Shown here one piece after another: positions 20,178-34,250 of a DNA stretch of 64,000 nt. The translations under genes and the position numbers were made by a program. The stretch is taken from assembly GCA_038380435.1 (NCBI GenBank), contig JAWZYU010000034.1:20749404-20813403 (forward strand). The letters are read 5' to 3'. Numbering within the stretch: the first letter of the stretch is position 1; each line of letters begins with the position of its first letter. A model generated the notes under the pieces. It worked only from the letters and a program-made list of their open reading frames with translations, had not been told where the DNA came from and did no database searches. Source of the DNA: Ryuthela nishihirai (taxonomy: Eukaryota > Arthropoda > Arachnida > Araneae > Heptathelidae).

Positions 20178-20560
20178 CAGTCGCTCAAAAAAATATCCGA
20201 ACACTATGGTTGATTACAGAATTCAGAAAAAATATTTGACAACGATTTTTTTTATAGAAAATAGTGATTTGGCAACCTTCGTGTCACGTGATTACAGAAT
20301 TCAGGAAAAATATCTGGAGCGTGTACAGCAACTGTACACGCTCCAGTTACCGTTCACAGCAAACTGGAGCGTGTGCAGTTACTGCAGACGCTCCAGTTTG
20401 CTGTGAACGGTAACTGCACACGCTCCATATCCATTGCATTATATATTCATACGCATTATATATATTAAAAAATATCCGAACACTATGGTTGATTACAGAA
20501 TTCAGAAAAAATATCTGGCAAAGATTTTTTTAGAAATTAGTGATCTGGCAACCTTCGTGC
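20178..20560 (+). mobile_element. Left part of a Tc1/mariner-like MITE, cut by the 46-bp satellite
   Basis: Starts cagtcgctcaaaaaaatatc after TA (20176-20177) and contains the gagcgtgtacagcaactgt palindrome. It also has the tccattgcattatatattca spacer shared with the copy at 49,881-50,591. At 20560, after gatctggcaaccttcgtg, the sequence switches directly to satellite. The right arm is not found at the far end of the satellite. Confidence 0.85.
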
Positions 20561-21836
20561 GAGTTATGTTTATTCCGTTTTATTCGAGTTGTTGGAGTAG
20601 GAAAGCGAGTTATGTTTATTCCGTTTTATTCGAGTTGTTGGAGTAGGAAGGCGAGTTAAGTTTATTCCGTTTTATTCGAGTTGTTGGAGTAGGAAGGAGA
20701 GTTATGTTTATTCCGTTTTATTCGAGTTGTTGGAGTAGGAAGGCGAGTTATGTTTATTCCGTTTTATTCGTGTTGGAGTAGGAAGACGAGTTATGTTTAT
20801 TCCGTTTTATTCGAGTTGTTGCAGTAGGAAGGCGAGTTATGTTTATTCCGTTTTATTCGAGTTGTTGGAGTAGGAAGGAGAGTTATGTTTATTCCGTTTT
20901 ATTCGAGTTGTTGGAGTAGGAAGGTGAGTTATGTTTATTCCGTTTTATTCGAGTTGTTGGAGTAGGAAGGCGAGTTATGTTTATTCCGTTTTATTCGAGT
21001 TGTTGGAGTAGGAAGGCGAGTTATGTTTATTCGGTTTTATTCGAGTTGTTGGAGTAGGAAGGCGAGTTATGTTTATTCCGTTTTATTCGAGTTGTTGGAG
21101 TAGGAAGGCGAGTTATGTTTATTCCGTTTTATTCGAGTTGTTGGATAGGAAGGCGAGTTATGTTTATTCCGTTTTATTCGAGTTGGAGTAGGAAGGCGAG
21201 TTATGTTTATTCCGTTTTATTCGAGTTGTTGGAGTAGGAAGGCGAGTTATGTTTATTCCGTTTTATTCGAGTTGTTGGAGTAGGAAGGCGAGTTATGTTT
21301 ATTCCGTTTTATTCGAGTTGTTGGAATAGGAAGGCGAGTTATGTTTATTCCGTTTTATTCGAGTTGTTGGATAGGAAGGCGAGTTATGTTTATTCCGTTT
21401 TATACGAATTGGAGTAGGAAGGCGAGTTATGTTTATTCCGTTTTATTCGAGTTGTTGGAGTAAGAAGGCGAGTTATGTTTATTCCGTTTTATTCGAGTTG
21501 TTGGAGTAGGAAGGCGAGTTATGTTTATTCCGTTTTATTCGAGTTGTTGGAGTAGGAAGGAGAGTTATGTTTATTCCATTTTATTCGTGTTGTTGGAGTA
21601 GGAAGGCGAGTTATGTTTATTCCGCTTTATTCGAGTTGTTGGAGTAGGAAGGCGAGTTATGTTTATTCCGCTTTATTCGAGTTGTTGGAGTAGGAAGGCG
21701 AGTTATGTTTATTCCGTTTTATTCGAGTTGTTGGAGTAGGAAGGCGAGTTATGTTTATTCCGTTTTATTCGAGTTGGAGTAGAAAGGCGAGTTATGTGTA
21801 TTCCGTTTTATTCGAGTTGTTGGAGTAGGAAGGCGA

Positions 21837-24800
21837 GTTCCGTTTATTCCGTTTTATTCGAGTTGGAGTAGGAAGGCGAGTTATGTGTATTCCGTTTTAT
21901 TCGAGTTGTTGGTGTAGGAAGGCGAGTTATGTTTATTCCGTTTTATTCGAGTTCTTGGAGTAGGAAGGCGAGTTATGTTTATTCCGTTTTATTCGAGTTG
22001 TTGGAGTAGGAAGGCGAGTTATGTTTATTCCGTTTTATTCGAGTTGTTGGAGTAGGAAGGCGAGTTATGTTTATTCCGTTTTATTCGAGTTGTTGGAGTA
22101 GGAAGGAGAGTTATGTTTATTCCGTTTTATTCGAGTTGTTGGAGTAGGAAGGCGAGTTATGTTTATTCCGTTTTATTCGTGTTGGAGTAGGAAGGCGAGT
22201 TATGTTCATTCCGTTTTATTCGAGTTGTTGGAGTAGGAAGGAGAGTTATGTTTATTCCGTTTTATTCGTGTTGTTGGAGTAGGAAGGCGAGTTATGTTTA
22301 TTCCGTTTTATTCGAGTTGGAGTAGGAAGGCGAGTTATGTTTATTCCGTTTCATTCGAGTTGTTGGAGTAGGAAGGCGAGTTATGTTTATTCCGTTTTAT
22401 TTGAGTTGTTGGAGTAGGAAGGAGAGTTATGTTTATTCCGTTTTATTCGAGTTGTTGGAGTAGGAAGGCGAGTTATGTTTATTCCGTTTTATTCGAGTTG
22501 GAGTAGGAAGGCGAGTTATGTTTATTCCGTTTTATTCGAGTTGTTGGATAGGAAGGCGAGTTATGTTTATTCCGTTTTATTCGAATTGGAGTAGGAAGGC
22601 GAGTTATGTTTATTCCGTTTTATTCGAGTTGTTGGAGTAAGGAGGCGAGTTATGTTTATTCCGTTTTATTCGAGTTGTTGGAGTAGGAAGGCGAGTTATG
22701 TTTATTCCGTTTTATTCGTGTTGGAGTAGGAAGGCGAGTTATGTTCATTCCGTTTTATTCGAGTTGTTGGAGTAGGAAGGAGAGTTATGTTTATTCCGTT
22801 TTATTCGTGTTGTTGGAGTAGGAAGGCGAGTTATGTTTATTCCGTTTTATTCGAGTTGGAGTAGGAAGGCGAGTTATGTTTATTCCGTTTCATTCGAGTT
22901 GTTGGAGTAGGAAGGCGAGTTATGTTTATTCCGTTTTATTTGAGTTGTTGGAGTAGGAAGGAGAGTTATGTTTATTCCGTTTTATTCGAGTTGTTGGAGT
23001 AGGAAGGCGAGTTATGTTTATTCCGTTTTATTCGAGTTGGAGTAGGAAGGCGAGTTATGTTTATTCCGTTTTATTCGAGTTGTTGGATAGGAAGGCGAGT
23101 TATGTTTATTCCGTTTTATTCGAATTGGAGTAGGAAGGCGAGTTATGTTTATTCCGTTTTATTCGAGTTGTTGGAGTAAGGAGGCGAGTTATGTTTATTC
23201 CGTTTTATTCGAGTTGTTGGAGTAGGAAGGCGAGTTATGTTTATTCCGCTTTATTCGAGTTGTTGGAGTAGGAAGGCGAGTTATGTTTATTCCGTTTTAT
23301 TCGAGTTGTTGGAGTAGGAAGGCGAGTTATGTTTATTCCGTTTTATTCGAGTTGTTGGAGTAGGAAGGCGAGTTATGTTTATTCCGTTTTATTCGAGTTG
23401 GAGTAGGAAGGCGAGTTATGTGTATTCCGTTTTATTCGAGTTGTTGGAGTAGGAAGGCGAGTTCTGTTTATTCCGTTTTATTCGAGTTGGAGTAGGAAGG
23501 CGAGTTATGTTTATTCCGTTTTATTCGAGTTGTTGGTGTAGGAAGGCGAGTTATGTTTATTCCGTTTTATTCGAGTTGTTGGAGTAGGAAGGCGAGTTAT
23601 GTTTATTCCGTTTTATTCGAGTTGTTGGAGTAGGAAGTCGAGTTATGTTTATTCCGTTTTATTCGAGTTGTTGGAGTAGGAAGGCGAGTTATGTTTATTC
23701 CGTTTTATTCGAGTTGTTGGAGTAGGAAGGAGAGTTATGTTTATTCCGTTTTATTCGAGTTGTTGGAGTAGGAAGGCGAGTTATGTTTATTCCGTTTTAT
23801 TCGTGTTGGAGTAGGAAGGCGAGTTATGTTCATTCCGTTTTATTCGAGTTGTTGGAGTAGGAAGGAGAGTTATGTTTATTCCGTTTTATTCGTGTTGTTG
23901 GAGTAGGAAGGCGAGTTATGTTTATTCCGTTTTATTCGAGTTGGAGTAGGAAGGCGAGTTATGTTTATTCCGTTTCATTCGAGTTGTTGGAGTAGGAAGG
24001 CGAGTTATGTTTATTCCGTTTTATTTGAGTTGTTGGAGTAGGAAGGCGAGTTATGTTTATTCCGTTTTATTCGAGTTGTTGGAGTAGGAAGGCGAGTTAT
24101 GTTTATTCCGTTTTATTCGAGTTGGAGTAGGAAGGAGAGTTATGTTTATTCCGTTTTATTCGAGTTGTTGGAGTAGGAAGGCGAGTTATGTTTATTCCGT
24201 TTTATTCGAGTTGTTGGAGTAGGAAGGAGAGTTATGTTTATTCCGTTTTATTCGAGTTGTTGGAGTAGGAAGGAGAGTTATGTTTATTCCATTTTATTCG
24301 TGTTGTTGGAGTAGGAAGGCGAGTTATGTTTATTCCGCTTTATTCGAGTTGTTGGAGTAGGAAGGCGAGTTATGTTTATTCCGTTTTATTCGAGTTGTTG
24401 GAGTAGGAAGGCGAGTTATGTTTATTCCGTTTTATTCGAGTTGGAGTAGAAAGGCGAGTTATGTGTATTCCGTTTTATTCGAGTTGTTGGAGTAGGAAGG
24501 CGAGTTCCGTTTATTCCGTTTTATTCGAGTTGGAGTAGGAAGGCGAGTTATGTGTATTCCGTTTTATTCGAGTTGTTGGTGTAGGAAGGCGAGTTATGTT
24601 TATTCCGTTTTATTCGAGTTGTTGGAGTAGGAAGGAGAGTTATGTTTATTCCGTTTTATTCGAGTTGTTGGAGTAGGAAGGTGAGTTATGTTTATTCCGT
24701 TTTATTCGAGTTGTTGGAGTAGGAAGGCGAGTTATGTTTATTCCGTTTTATTCGAGTTGTTGGAGTAGGAAGGCGAGTTATGTTTATTCCGTTTTATTCG

Positions 24801-27800
24801 AGTTGTTGGAGTAGGAAGGCGAGTTATGTTTATTCCGTTTTATTCGAGTTGTTGGAGTAGGAAGGCGAGTTATGTTTATTCCGTTTTATTCGAGTTGTTG
24901 GATAGGAAGGCGAGTTATGTTTATTCCGTTTTATTCGAGTTGGAGTAGGAAGGCGAGTTATGTTTATTCCGTTTTATTCGAGTTGTTGGAGTAGGAAGGC
25001 GAGTTATGTTTATTCCGTTTTATTCGAGTTGTTGGAGTAGGAAGGCGAGTTATGTTTATTCCGTTTTATTCGAGTTGTTGGAATAGGAAGGCGAGTTATG
25101 TTTATTCCGTTTTATTCGAGTTGTTGGATAGGAAGGCGAGTTATGTTTATTCCGTTTTATTCGAATTGGAGTAGGAAGGCGAGTTATGTTTATTCCGTTT
25201 TATTCGAGTTGTTGGAGTAAGAAGGCGAGTTATGTTTATTCCGTTTTATTCGAGTTGTTGGAGTAGGAAGGCAAGTTATGTTTATTCCGTTTTATTCGAG
25301 TTGTTGGAGTAGGAAGGAGAGTTATGTTTATTCCATTTTATTCGTGTTGTTGGAGTAGGAAGGCGAGTTATGTTTATTCCGCTTTATTCGAGTTGTTGGA
25401 GTAGGAAGGCGAGTTATGTTTATTCCGCTTTATTCGAGTTGTTGGAGTAGGAAGGCGAGTTATGTTTATTCCGTTTTATTCGAGTTGTTGGAGTAGGAAG
25501 GCGAGTTATGTTTATTCCGTTTTATTCGAGTTGGAGTAGAAAGGCGAGTTATGTGTATTCCGTTTTATTCGAGTTGTTGGAGTAGGAAGGCGAGTTCCGT
25601 TTATTCCGTTTTATTCGAGTTGGAGTAGGAAGGCGAGTTATGTGTATTCCGTTTTATTCGAGTTGTTGGTGTAGGAAGGCGAGTTATGTTTATTCCGTTT
25701 TATTCGAGTTCTTGGAGTAGGAAGGCGAGTTATGTTTATTCCGTTTTATTCGAGTTGTTGGAGTAGGAAGGCGAGTTATGTTTATTCCGTTTTATTCGAG
25801 TTGTTGGAGTAGGAAGGCGAGTTATGTTTATTCCGTTTTATTCGAGTTGTTGGAGTAGGAAGGAGAGTTATGTTTATTCCGTTTTATTCGAGTTGTTGGA
25901 GTAGGAAGGCGAGTTATGTTTATTCCGTTTTATTCGTGTTGGAGTAGGAAGGCGAGTTATGTTCATTCCGTTTTATTCGAGTTGTTGGAGTAGGAAGGAG
26001 AGTTATGTTTATTCCGTTTTATTCGTGTTGTTGGAGTAGGAAGGCGAGTTATGTTTATTCCGTTTTATTCGAGTTGGAGTAGGAAGGCGAGTTATGTTTA
26101 TTCCGTTTCATTCGAGTTGTTGGAGTAGGAAGGCGAGTTATGTTTATTCCGTTTTATTTGAGTTGTTGGAGTAGGAAGGAGAGTTATGTTTATTCCGTTT
26201 TATTCGAGTTGTTGGAGTAGGAAGGCGAGTTATGTTTATTCCGTTTTATTCGAGTTGGAGTAGGAAGGCGAGTTATGTTTATTCCGTTTTATTCGAGTTG
26301 TTGGATAGGAAGGCGAGTTATGTTTATTCCGTTTTATTCGAATTGGAGTAGGAAGGCGAGTTATGTTTATTCCGTTTTATTCGAGTTGTTGGAGTAAGGA
26401 GGCGAGTTATGTTTATTCCGTTTTATTCGAGTTGTTGGAGTAGGAAGGCGAGTTATGTTTATTCCGTTTTATTCGTGTTGGAGTAGGAAGGCGAGTTATG
26501 TTCATTCCGTTTTATTCGAGTTGTTGGAGTAGGAAGGAGAGTTATGTTTATTCCGTTTTATTCGTGTTGTTGGAGTAGGAAGGCGAGTTATGTTTATTCC
26601 GTTTTATTCGAGTTGGAGTAGGAAGGCGAGTTATGTTTATTCCGTTTCATTCGAGTTGTTGGAGTAGGAAGGCGAGTTATGTTTATTCCGTTTTATTTGA
26701 GTTGTTGGAGTAGGAAGGCGAGTTATGTTTATTCCGTTTTATTCGAGTTGTTGGAGTAGGAAGGCGAGTTATGTTTATTCCGTTTTATTCGAGTTGGAGT
26801 AGGAAGGCGAGTTATGTTTATTCCGTTTCATTCGAGTTGTTGGAGTAGGAAGGCGAGTTATGTTTATTCCGTTTTATTTGAGTTGTTGGAGTAGGAAGGA
26901 GAGTTATGTTTATTCCGTTTTATTCGAGTTGTTGGAGTAGGAAGGCGAGTTATGTTTATTCCGTTTTATTCGAGTTGGAGTAGGAAGGCGAGTTATGTTT
27001 ATTCCGTTTTATTCGAGTTGTTGGATAGGAAGGCGAGTTATGTTTATTCCGTTTTATTCGAATTGGAGTAGGAAGGCGAGTTATGTTTATTCCGTTTTAT
27101 TCGAGTTGTTGGAGTAAGGAGGCGAGTTATGTTTATTCCGTTTTATTCGAGTTGTTGGAGTAGGAAGGCGAGTTATGTTTATTCCGCTTTATTCGAGTTG
27201 TTGGAGTAGGAAGGCGAGTTATGTTTATTCCGTTTTATTCGAGTTGTTGGAGTAGGAAGGCGAGTTATGTTTATTCCGTTTTATTCGAGTTGTTGGAGTA
27301 GGAAGGCGAGTTATGTTTATTCCGTTTTATTCGAGTTGGAGTAGGAAGGCGAGTTATGTGTATTCCGTTTTATTCGAGTTGTTGGAGTAGGAAGGCGAGT
27401 TCTGTTTATTCCGTTTTATTCGAGTTGGAGTAGGAAGGCGAGTTATGTTTATTCCGTTTTATTCGAGTTGTTGGTGTAGGAAGGCGAGTTATGTTTATTC
27501 CGTTTTATTCGAGTTGTTGGAGTAGGAAGGCGAGTTATGTTTATTCCGTTTTATTCGAGTTGTTGGAGTAGGAAGTCGAGTTATGTTTATTCCGTTTTAT
27601 TCGAGTTGTTGGAGTAGGAAGGCGAGTTATGTTTATTCCGTTTTATTCGAGTTGTTGGAGTAGGAAGGAGAGTTATGTTTATTCCGTTTTATTCGAGTTG
27701 TTGGAGTAGGAAGGCGAGTTATGTTTATTCCGTTTTATTCGTGTTGGAGTAGGAAGGCGAGTTATGTTCATTCCGTTTTATTCGAGTTGTTGGAGTAGGA

Positions 27801-30800
27801 AGGAGAGTTATGTTTATTCCGTTTTATTCGTGTTGTTGGAGTAGGAAGGCGAGTTATGTTTATTCCGTTTTATTCGAGTTGGAGTAGGAAGGCGAGTTAT
27901 GTTTATTCCGTTTCATTCGAGTTGTTGGAGTAGGAAGGCGAGTTATGTTTATTCCGTTTTATTTGAGTTGTTGGAGTAGGAAGGCGAGTTATGTTTATTC
28001 CGTTTTATTCGAGTTGTTGGAGTAGGAAGGCGAGTTATGTTTATTCCGTTTTATTCGAGTTGGAGTAGGAAGGAGAGTTATGTTTATTCCGTTTTATTCG
28101 AGTTGTTGGAGTAGGAAGGCGAGTTATGTTTATTCCGTTTTATTCGAGTTGTTGGAGTAGGAAGGAGAGTTATGTTTATTCCGTTTTATTCGAGTTGTTG
28201 GAGTAGGAAGGAGAGTTATGTTTATTCCATTTTATTCGTGTTGTTGGAGTAGGAAGGCGAGTTATGTTTATTCCGCTTTATTCGAGTTGTTGGAGTAGGA
28301 AGGCGAGTTATGTTTATTCCGTTTTATTCGAGTTGTTGGAGTAGGAAGGCGAGTTATGTTTATTCCGTTTTATTCGAGTTGGAGTAGAAAGGCGAGTTAT
28401 GTGTATTCCGTTTTATTCGAGTTGTTGGAGTAGGAAGGCGAGTTCCGTTTATTCCGTTTTATTCGAGTTGGAGTAGGAAGGCGAGTTATGTGTATTCCGT
28501 TTTATTCGAGTTGTTGGTGTAGGAAGGCGAGTTATGTTTATTCCGTTTTATTCGAGTTGTTGGAGTAGGAAGGAGAGTTATGTTTATTCCGTTTTATTCG
28601 AGTTGTTGGAGTAGGAAGGTGAGTTATGTTTATTCCGTTTTATTCGAGTTGTTGGAGTAGGAAGGCGAGTTATGTTTATTCCGTTTTATTCGAGTTGTTG
28701 GAGTAGGAAGGCGAGTTATGTTTATTCCGTTTTATTCGAGTTGTTGGAGTAGGAAGGCGAGTTATGTTTATTCCGTTTTATTCGAGTTGTTGGAGTAGGA
28801 AGGCGAGTTATGTTTATTCCGTTTTATTCGAGTTGTTGGATAGGAAGGCGAGTTATGTTTATTCCGTTTTATTCGAGTTGGAGTAGGAAGGCGAGTTATG
28901 TTTATTCCGTTTTATTCGAGTTGTTGGAGTAGGAAGGCGAGTTATGTTTATTCCGTTTTATTCGAGTTGTTGGAGTAGGAAGGCGAGTTATGTTTATTCC
29001 GTTTTATTCGAGTTGTTGGAATAGGAAGGCGAGTTATGTTTATTCCGTTTTATTCGAGTTGTTGGATAGGAAGGCGAGTTATGTTTATTCCGTTTTATTC
29101 GAATTGGAGTAGGAAGGCGAGTTATGTTTATTCCGTTTTATTCGAGTTGTTGGAGTAAGAAGGCGAGTTATGTTTATTCCGTTTTATTCGAGTTGTTGGA
29201 GTAGGAAGGCGAGTTATGTTTATTCCGTTTTATTCGAGTTGTTGGAGTAGGAAGGAGAGTTATGTTTATTCCATTTTATTCGTGTTGTTGGAGTAGGAAG
29301 GCGAGTTATGTTTATTCCGCTTTATTCGAGTTGTTGGAGTAGGAAGGCGAGTTATGTTTATTCCGCTTTATTCGAGTTGTTGGAGTAGGAAGGCGAGTTA
29401 TGTTTATTCCGTTTTATTCGAGTTGTTGGAGTAGGAAGGCGAGTTATGTTTATTCCGTTTTATTCGAGTTGGAGTAGAAAGGCGAGTTATGTGTATTCCG
29501 TTTTATTCGAGTTGTTGGAGTAGGAAGGCGAGTTCCGTTTATTCCGTTTTATTCGAGTTGGAGTAGGAAGGCGAGTTATGTGTATTCCGTTTTATTCGAG
29601 TTGTTGGTGTAGGAAGGCGAGTTATGTTTATTCCGTTTTATTCGAGTTCTTGGAGTAGGAAGGCGAGTTATGTTTATTCCGTTTTATTCGAGTTGTTGGA
29701 GTAGGAAGGCGAGTTATGTTTATTCCGTTTTATTCGAGTTGTTGGAGTAGGAAGGCGAGTTATGTTTATTCCGTTTTATTCGAGTTGTTGGAGTAGGAAG
29801 GAGAGTTATGTTTATTCCGTTTTATTCGAGTTGTTGGAGTAGGAAGGCGAGTTATGTTTATTCCGTTTTATTCGTGTTGGAGTAGGAAGGCGAGTTATGT
29901 TCATTCCGTTTTATTCGAGTTGTTGGAGTAGGAAGGAGAGTTATGTTTATTCCGTTTTATTCGTGTTGTTGGAGTAGGAAGGCGAGTTATGTTTATTCCG
30001 TTTTATTCGAGTTGGAGTAGGAAGGCGAGTTATGTTTATTCCGTTTCATTCGAGTTGTTGGAGTAGGAAGGCGAGTTATGTTTATTCCGTTTTATTTGAG
30101 TTGTTGGAGTAGGAAGGAGAGTTATGTTTATTCCGTTTTATTCGAGTTGTTGGAGTAGGAAGGCGAGTTATGTTTATTCCGTTTTATTCGAGTTGGAGTA
30201 GGAAGGCGAGTTATGTTTATTCCGTTTTATTCGAGTTGTTGGATAGGAAGGCGAGTTATGTTTATTCCGTTTTATTCGAATTGGAGTAGGAAGGCGAGTT
30301 ATGTTTATTCCGTTTTATTCGAGTTGTTGGAGTAAGGAGGCGAGTTATGTTTATTCCGTTTTATTCGAGTTGTTGGAGTAGGAAGGCGAGTTATGTTTAT
30401 TCCGTTTTATTCGTGTTGGAGTAGGAAGGCGAGTTATGTTCATTCCGTTTTATTCGAGTTGTTGGAGTAGGAAGGAGAGTTATGTTTATTCCGTTTTATT
30501 CGTGTTGTTGGAGTAGGAAGGCGAGTTATGTTTATTCCGTTTTATTCGAGTTGGAGTAGGAAGGCGAGTTATGTTTATTCCGTTTCATTCGAGTTGTTGG
30601 AGTAGGAAGGCGAGTTATGTTTATTCCGTTTTATTTGAGTTGTTGGAGTAGGAAGGCGAGTTATGTTTATTCCGTTTTATTCGAGTTGTTGGAGTAGGAA
30701 GGCGAGTTATGTTTATTCCGTTTTATTCGAGTTGGAGTAGGAAGGAGAGTTATGTTTATTCCGTTTTATTCGAGTTGTTGGAGTAGGAAGGCGAGTTATG

Positions 30801-33800
30801 TTTATTCCGTTTTATTCGAGTTGTTGGAGTAGGAAGGAGAGTTATGTTTATTCCGTTTTATTCGAGTTGTTGGAGTAGGAAGGAGAGTTATGTTTATTCC
30901 ATTTTATTCGTGTTGTTGGAGTAGGAAGGCGAGTTATGTTTATTCCGCTTTATTCGAGTTGTTGGAGTAGGAAGGCGAGTTATGTTTATTCCGCTTTATT
31001 CGAGTTGTTGGAGTAGGAAGGCGAGTTATGTTTATTCCGTTTTATTCGAGTTGTTGGAGTAGGAAGGCGAGTTATGTTTATTCCGTTTTATTCGAGTTGG
31101 AGTAGAAAGGCGAGTTATGTGTATTCCGTTTTATTCGAGTTGTTGGAGTAGGAAGGCGAGTTCCGTTTATTCCGTTTTATTCGAGTTGGAGTAGGAAGGC
31201 GAGTTATGTGTATTCCGTTTTATTCGAGTTGTTGGTGTAGGAAGGCGAGTTATGTTTATTCCGTTTTATTCGAGTTGTTGGAGTAGGAAGGAGAGTTATG
31301 TTTATTCCGTTTTATTCGAGTTGTTGGAGTAGGAAGGTGAGTTATGTTTATTCCGTTTTATTCGAGTTGTTGGAGTAGGAAGGCGAGTTATGTTTATTCC
31401 GTTTTATTCGAGTTGTTGGAGTAGGAAGGCGAGTTATGTTTATTCCGTTTTATTCGAGTTGTTGGAGTAGGAAGGCGAGTTATGTTTATTCCGTTTTATT
31501 CGAGTTGTTGGAGTAGGAAGGCGAGTTATGTTTATTCCGTTTTATTCGAGTTGTTGGATAGGAAGGCGAGTTATGTTTATTCCGTTTTATTCGAGTTGGA
31601 GTAGGAAGGCGAGTTATGTTTATTCCGTTTTATTCGAGTTGTTGGAGTAGGAAGGCGAGTTATGTTTATTCCGTTTTATTCGAGTTGTTGGAGTAGGAAG
31701 GCGAGTTATGTTTATTCCGTTTTATTCGAGTTGTTGGAATAGGAAGGCGAGTTATGTTTATTCCGTTTTATTCGAGTTGTTGGATAGGAAGGCGAGTTAT
31801 GTTTATTCCGTTTTATTCGAATTGGAGTAGGAAGGCGAGTTATGTTTATTCCGTTTTATTCGAGTTGTTGGAGTAAGAAGGCGAGTTATGTTTATTCCGT
31901 TTTATTCGAGTTGTTGGAGTAGGAAGGCGAGTTATGTTTATTCCGTTTTATTCGAGTTGTTGGAGTAGGAAGGAGAGTTATGTTTATTCCATTTTATTCG
32001 TGTTGTTGGAGTAGGAAGGCGAGTTATGTTTATTCCGCTTTATTCGAGTTGTTGGAGTAGGAAGGCGAGTTATGTTTATTCCGCTTTATTCGAGTTGTTG
32101 GAGTAGGAAGTCGAGTTATGTTTATTCCGTTTTATTCGAGTTGTTGGAGTAGGAAGGCGAGTTATGTTTATTCCGTTTTATTCGAGTTGGAGTAGAAAGG
32201 CGAGTTATGTGTATTCCGTTTTATTCGAGTTGTTGGAGTAGGAAGGCGAGTTCCGTTTATTCCGTTTTATTCGAGTTGGAGTAGGAAGGCGAGTTATGTG
32301 TATTCCGTTTTATTCGAGTTGTTGGTGTAGGAAGGCGAGTTATGTTTATTCCGTTTTATTCGAGTTCTTGGAGTAGGAAGGCGAGTTATGTTTATTCCGT
32401 TTTATTCGAGTTGTTGGAGTAGGAAGGCGAGTTATGTTTATTCCGTTTTATTCGAGTTGTTGGAGTAGGAAGGCGAGTTATGTTTATTCCGTTTTATTCG
32501 AGTTGTTGGAGTAGGAAGGAGAGTTATGTTTATTCCGTTTTATTCGAGTTGTTGGAGTAGGAAGGCGAGTTATGTTTATTCCGTTTTATTCGTGTTGGAG
32601 TAGGAAGGCGAGTTATGTTCATTCCGTTTTATTCGAGTTGTTGGAGTAGGAAGGAGAGTTATGTTTATTCCGTTTTATTCGTGTTGTTGGAGTAGGAAGG
32701 CGAGTTATGTTTATTCCGTTTTATTCGAGTTGGAGTAGGAAGGCGAGTTATGTTTATTCCGTTTCATTCGAGTTGTTGGAGTAGGAAGGCGAGTTATGTT
32801 TATTCCGTTTTATTTGAGTTGTTGGAGTAGGAAGGAGAGTTATGTTTATTCCGTTTTATTCGAGTTGTTGGAGTAGGAAGGCGAGTTATGTTTATTCCGT
32901 TTTATTCGAGTTGGAGTAGGAAGGCGAGTTATGTTTATTCCGTTTTATTCGAGTTGTTGGATAGGAAGGCGAGTTATGTTTATTCCGTTTTATTCGAATT
33001 GGAGTAGGAAGGCGAGTTATGTTTATTCCGTTTTATTCGAGTTGTTGGAGTAAGGAGGCGAGTTATGTTTATTCCGTTTTATTCGAGTTGTTGGAGTAGG
33101 AAGGCGAGTTATGTTTATTCCGTTTTATTCGTGTTGGAGTAGGAAGGCGAGTTATGTTCATTCCGTTTTATTCGAGTTGTTGGAGTAGGAAGGAGAGTTA
33201 TGTTTATTCCGTTTTATTCGTGTTGTTGGAGTAGGAAGGCGAGTTATGTTTATTCCGTTTTATTCGAGTTGGAGTAGGAAGGCGAGTTATGTTTATTCCG
33301 TTTCATTCGAGTTGTTGGAGTAGGAAGGCGAGTTATGTTTATTCCGTTTTATTTGAGTTGTTGGAGTAGGAAGGAGAGTTATGTTTATTCCGTTTTATTC
33401 GAATTGGAGTAGGAAGGCGAGTTATGTTTATTCCGTTTTATTCGAGTTGTTGGAGTAAGGAGGCGAGTTATGTTTATTCCGTTTTATTCGAGTTGTTGGA
33501 TAGGAAGGCGAGTTATGTTTATTCCGTTTTATTCGAATTGGAGTAGGAAGGCGAGTTATGTTTATTCCGTTTTATTCGAGTTGTTGGAGTAAGGAGGCGA
33601 GTTATGTTTATTCCGTTTTATTCGAGTTGTTGGAGTAGGAAGGCGAGTTATGTTTATTCCGCTTTATTCGAGTTGTTGGAGTAGGAAGGCGAGTTATGTT
33701 TATTCCGTTTTATTCGAGTTGTTGGAGTAGGAAGGCGAGTTATGTTTATTCCGTTTTATTCGATTTGTTGGAGTAGGAAGGCGAGTTATGTTTATTCCGT

Positions 33801-34250
33801 TTTATTCGAGTTGGAGTAGGAAGGCGAGTTATGTGTATTCCGTTTTATTCGAGTTGTTGGAGTAGGAAGGCGAGTTCTGTTTATTCCGTTTTATTCGAGT
33901 TGGAGTAGGAAGGCGAGTTATGTTTATTCCGTTTTATTCGAGTTGTTGGTGTAGGAAGGCGAGTTATGTTTATTCCGTTTTATTCGAGTTGTTGGAGTAG
34001 GAAGGCGAGTTATGTTTATTCCGTTTTATTCGAGTTGTTGGAGTAGGAAGTCGAGTTATGTTTATTCCGTTTTATTCGAGTTGTTGGAGTAGGAAGGCGA
34101 GTTATGTTTATTCCGTTTTATTCGAGTTGTTGGAGTAGGAAGGAGAGTTATGTTTATTCCGTTTTATTCGAGTTGTTGGAGTAGGAAGGCGAGTTATGTT
34201 TATTCCGTTTTATTCGTGTTGGAGTAGGAAGGCGAGTTATGTTCATTCCG
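21837..34250 (+). repeat. Left-half higher-order repeat, 3,938-bp offset
   Basis: Marker variants recur at a fixed distance: gttctgttt at 23461 and 27399; gttccgttt at 24504 and 28442, and at 25594 and 29532; each pair is 3,938 bp apart. Shorter spacings (about 1.09 kb and 2.72 kb) between the same markers show nested and partial units. Marker gttcattcc also recurs in pairs about 539 bp apart. Confidence 0.85.
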
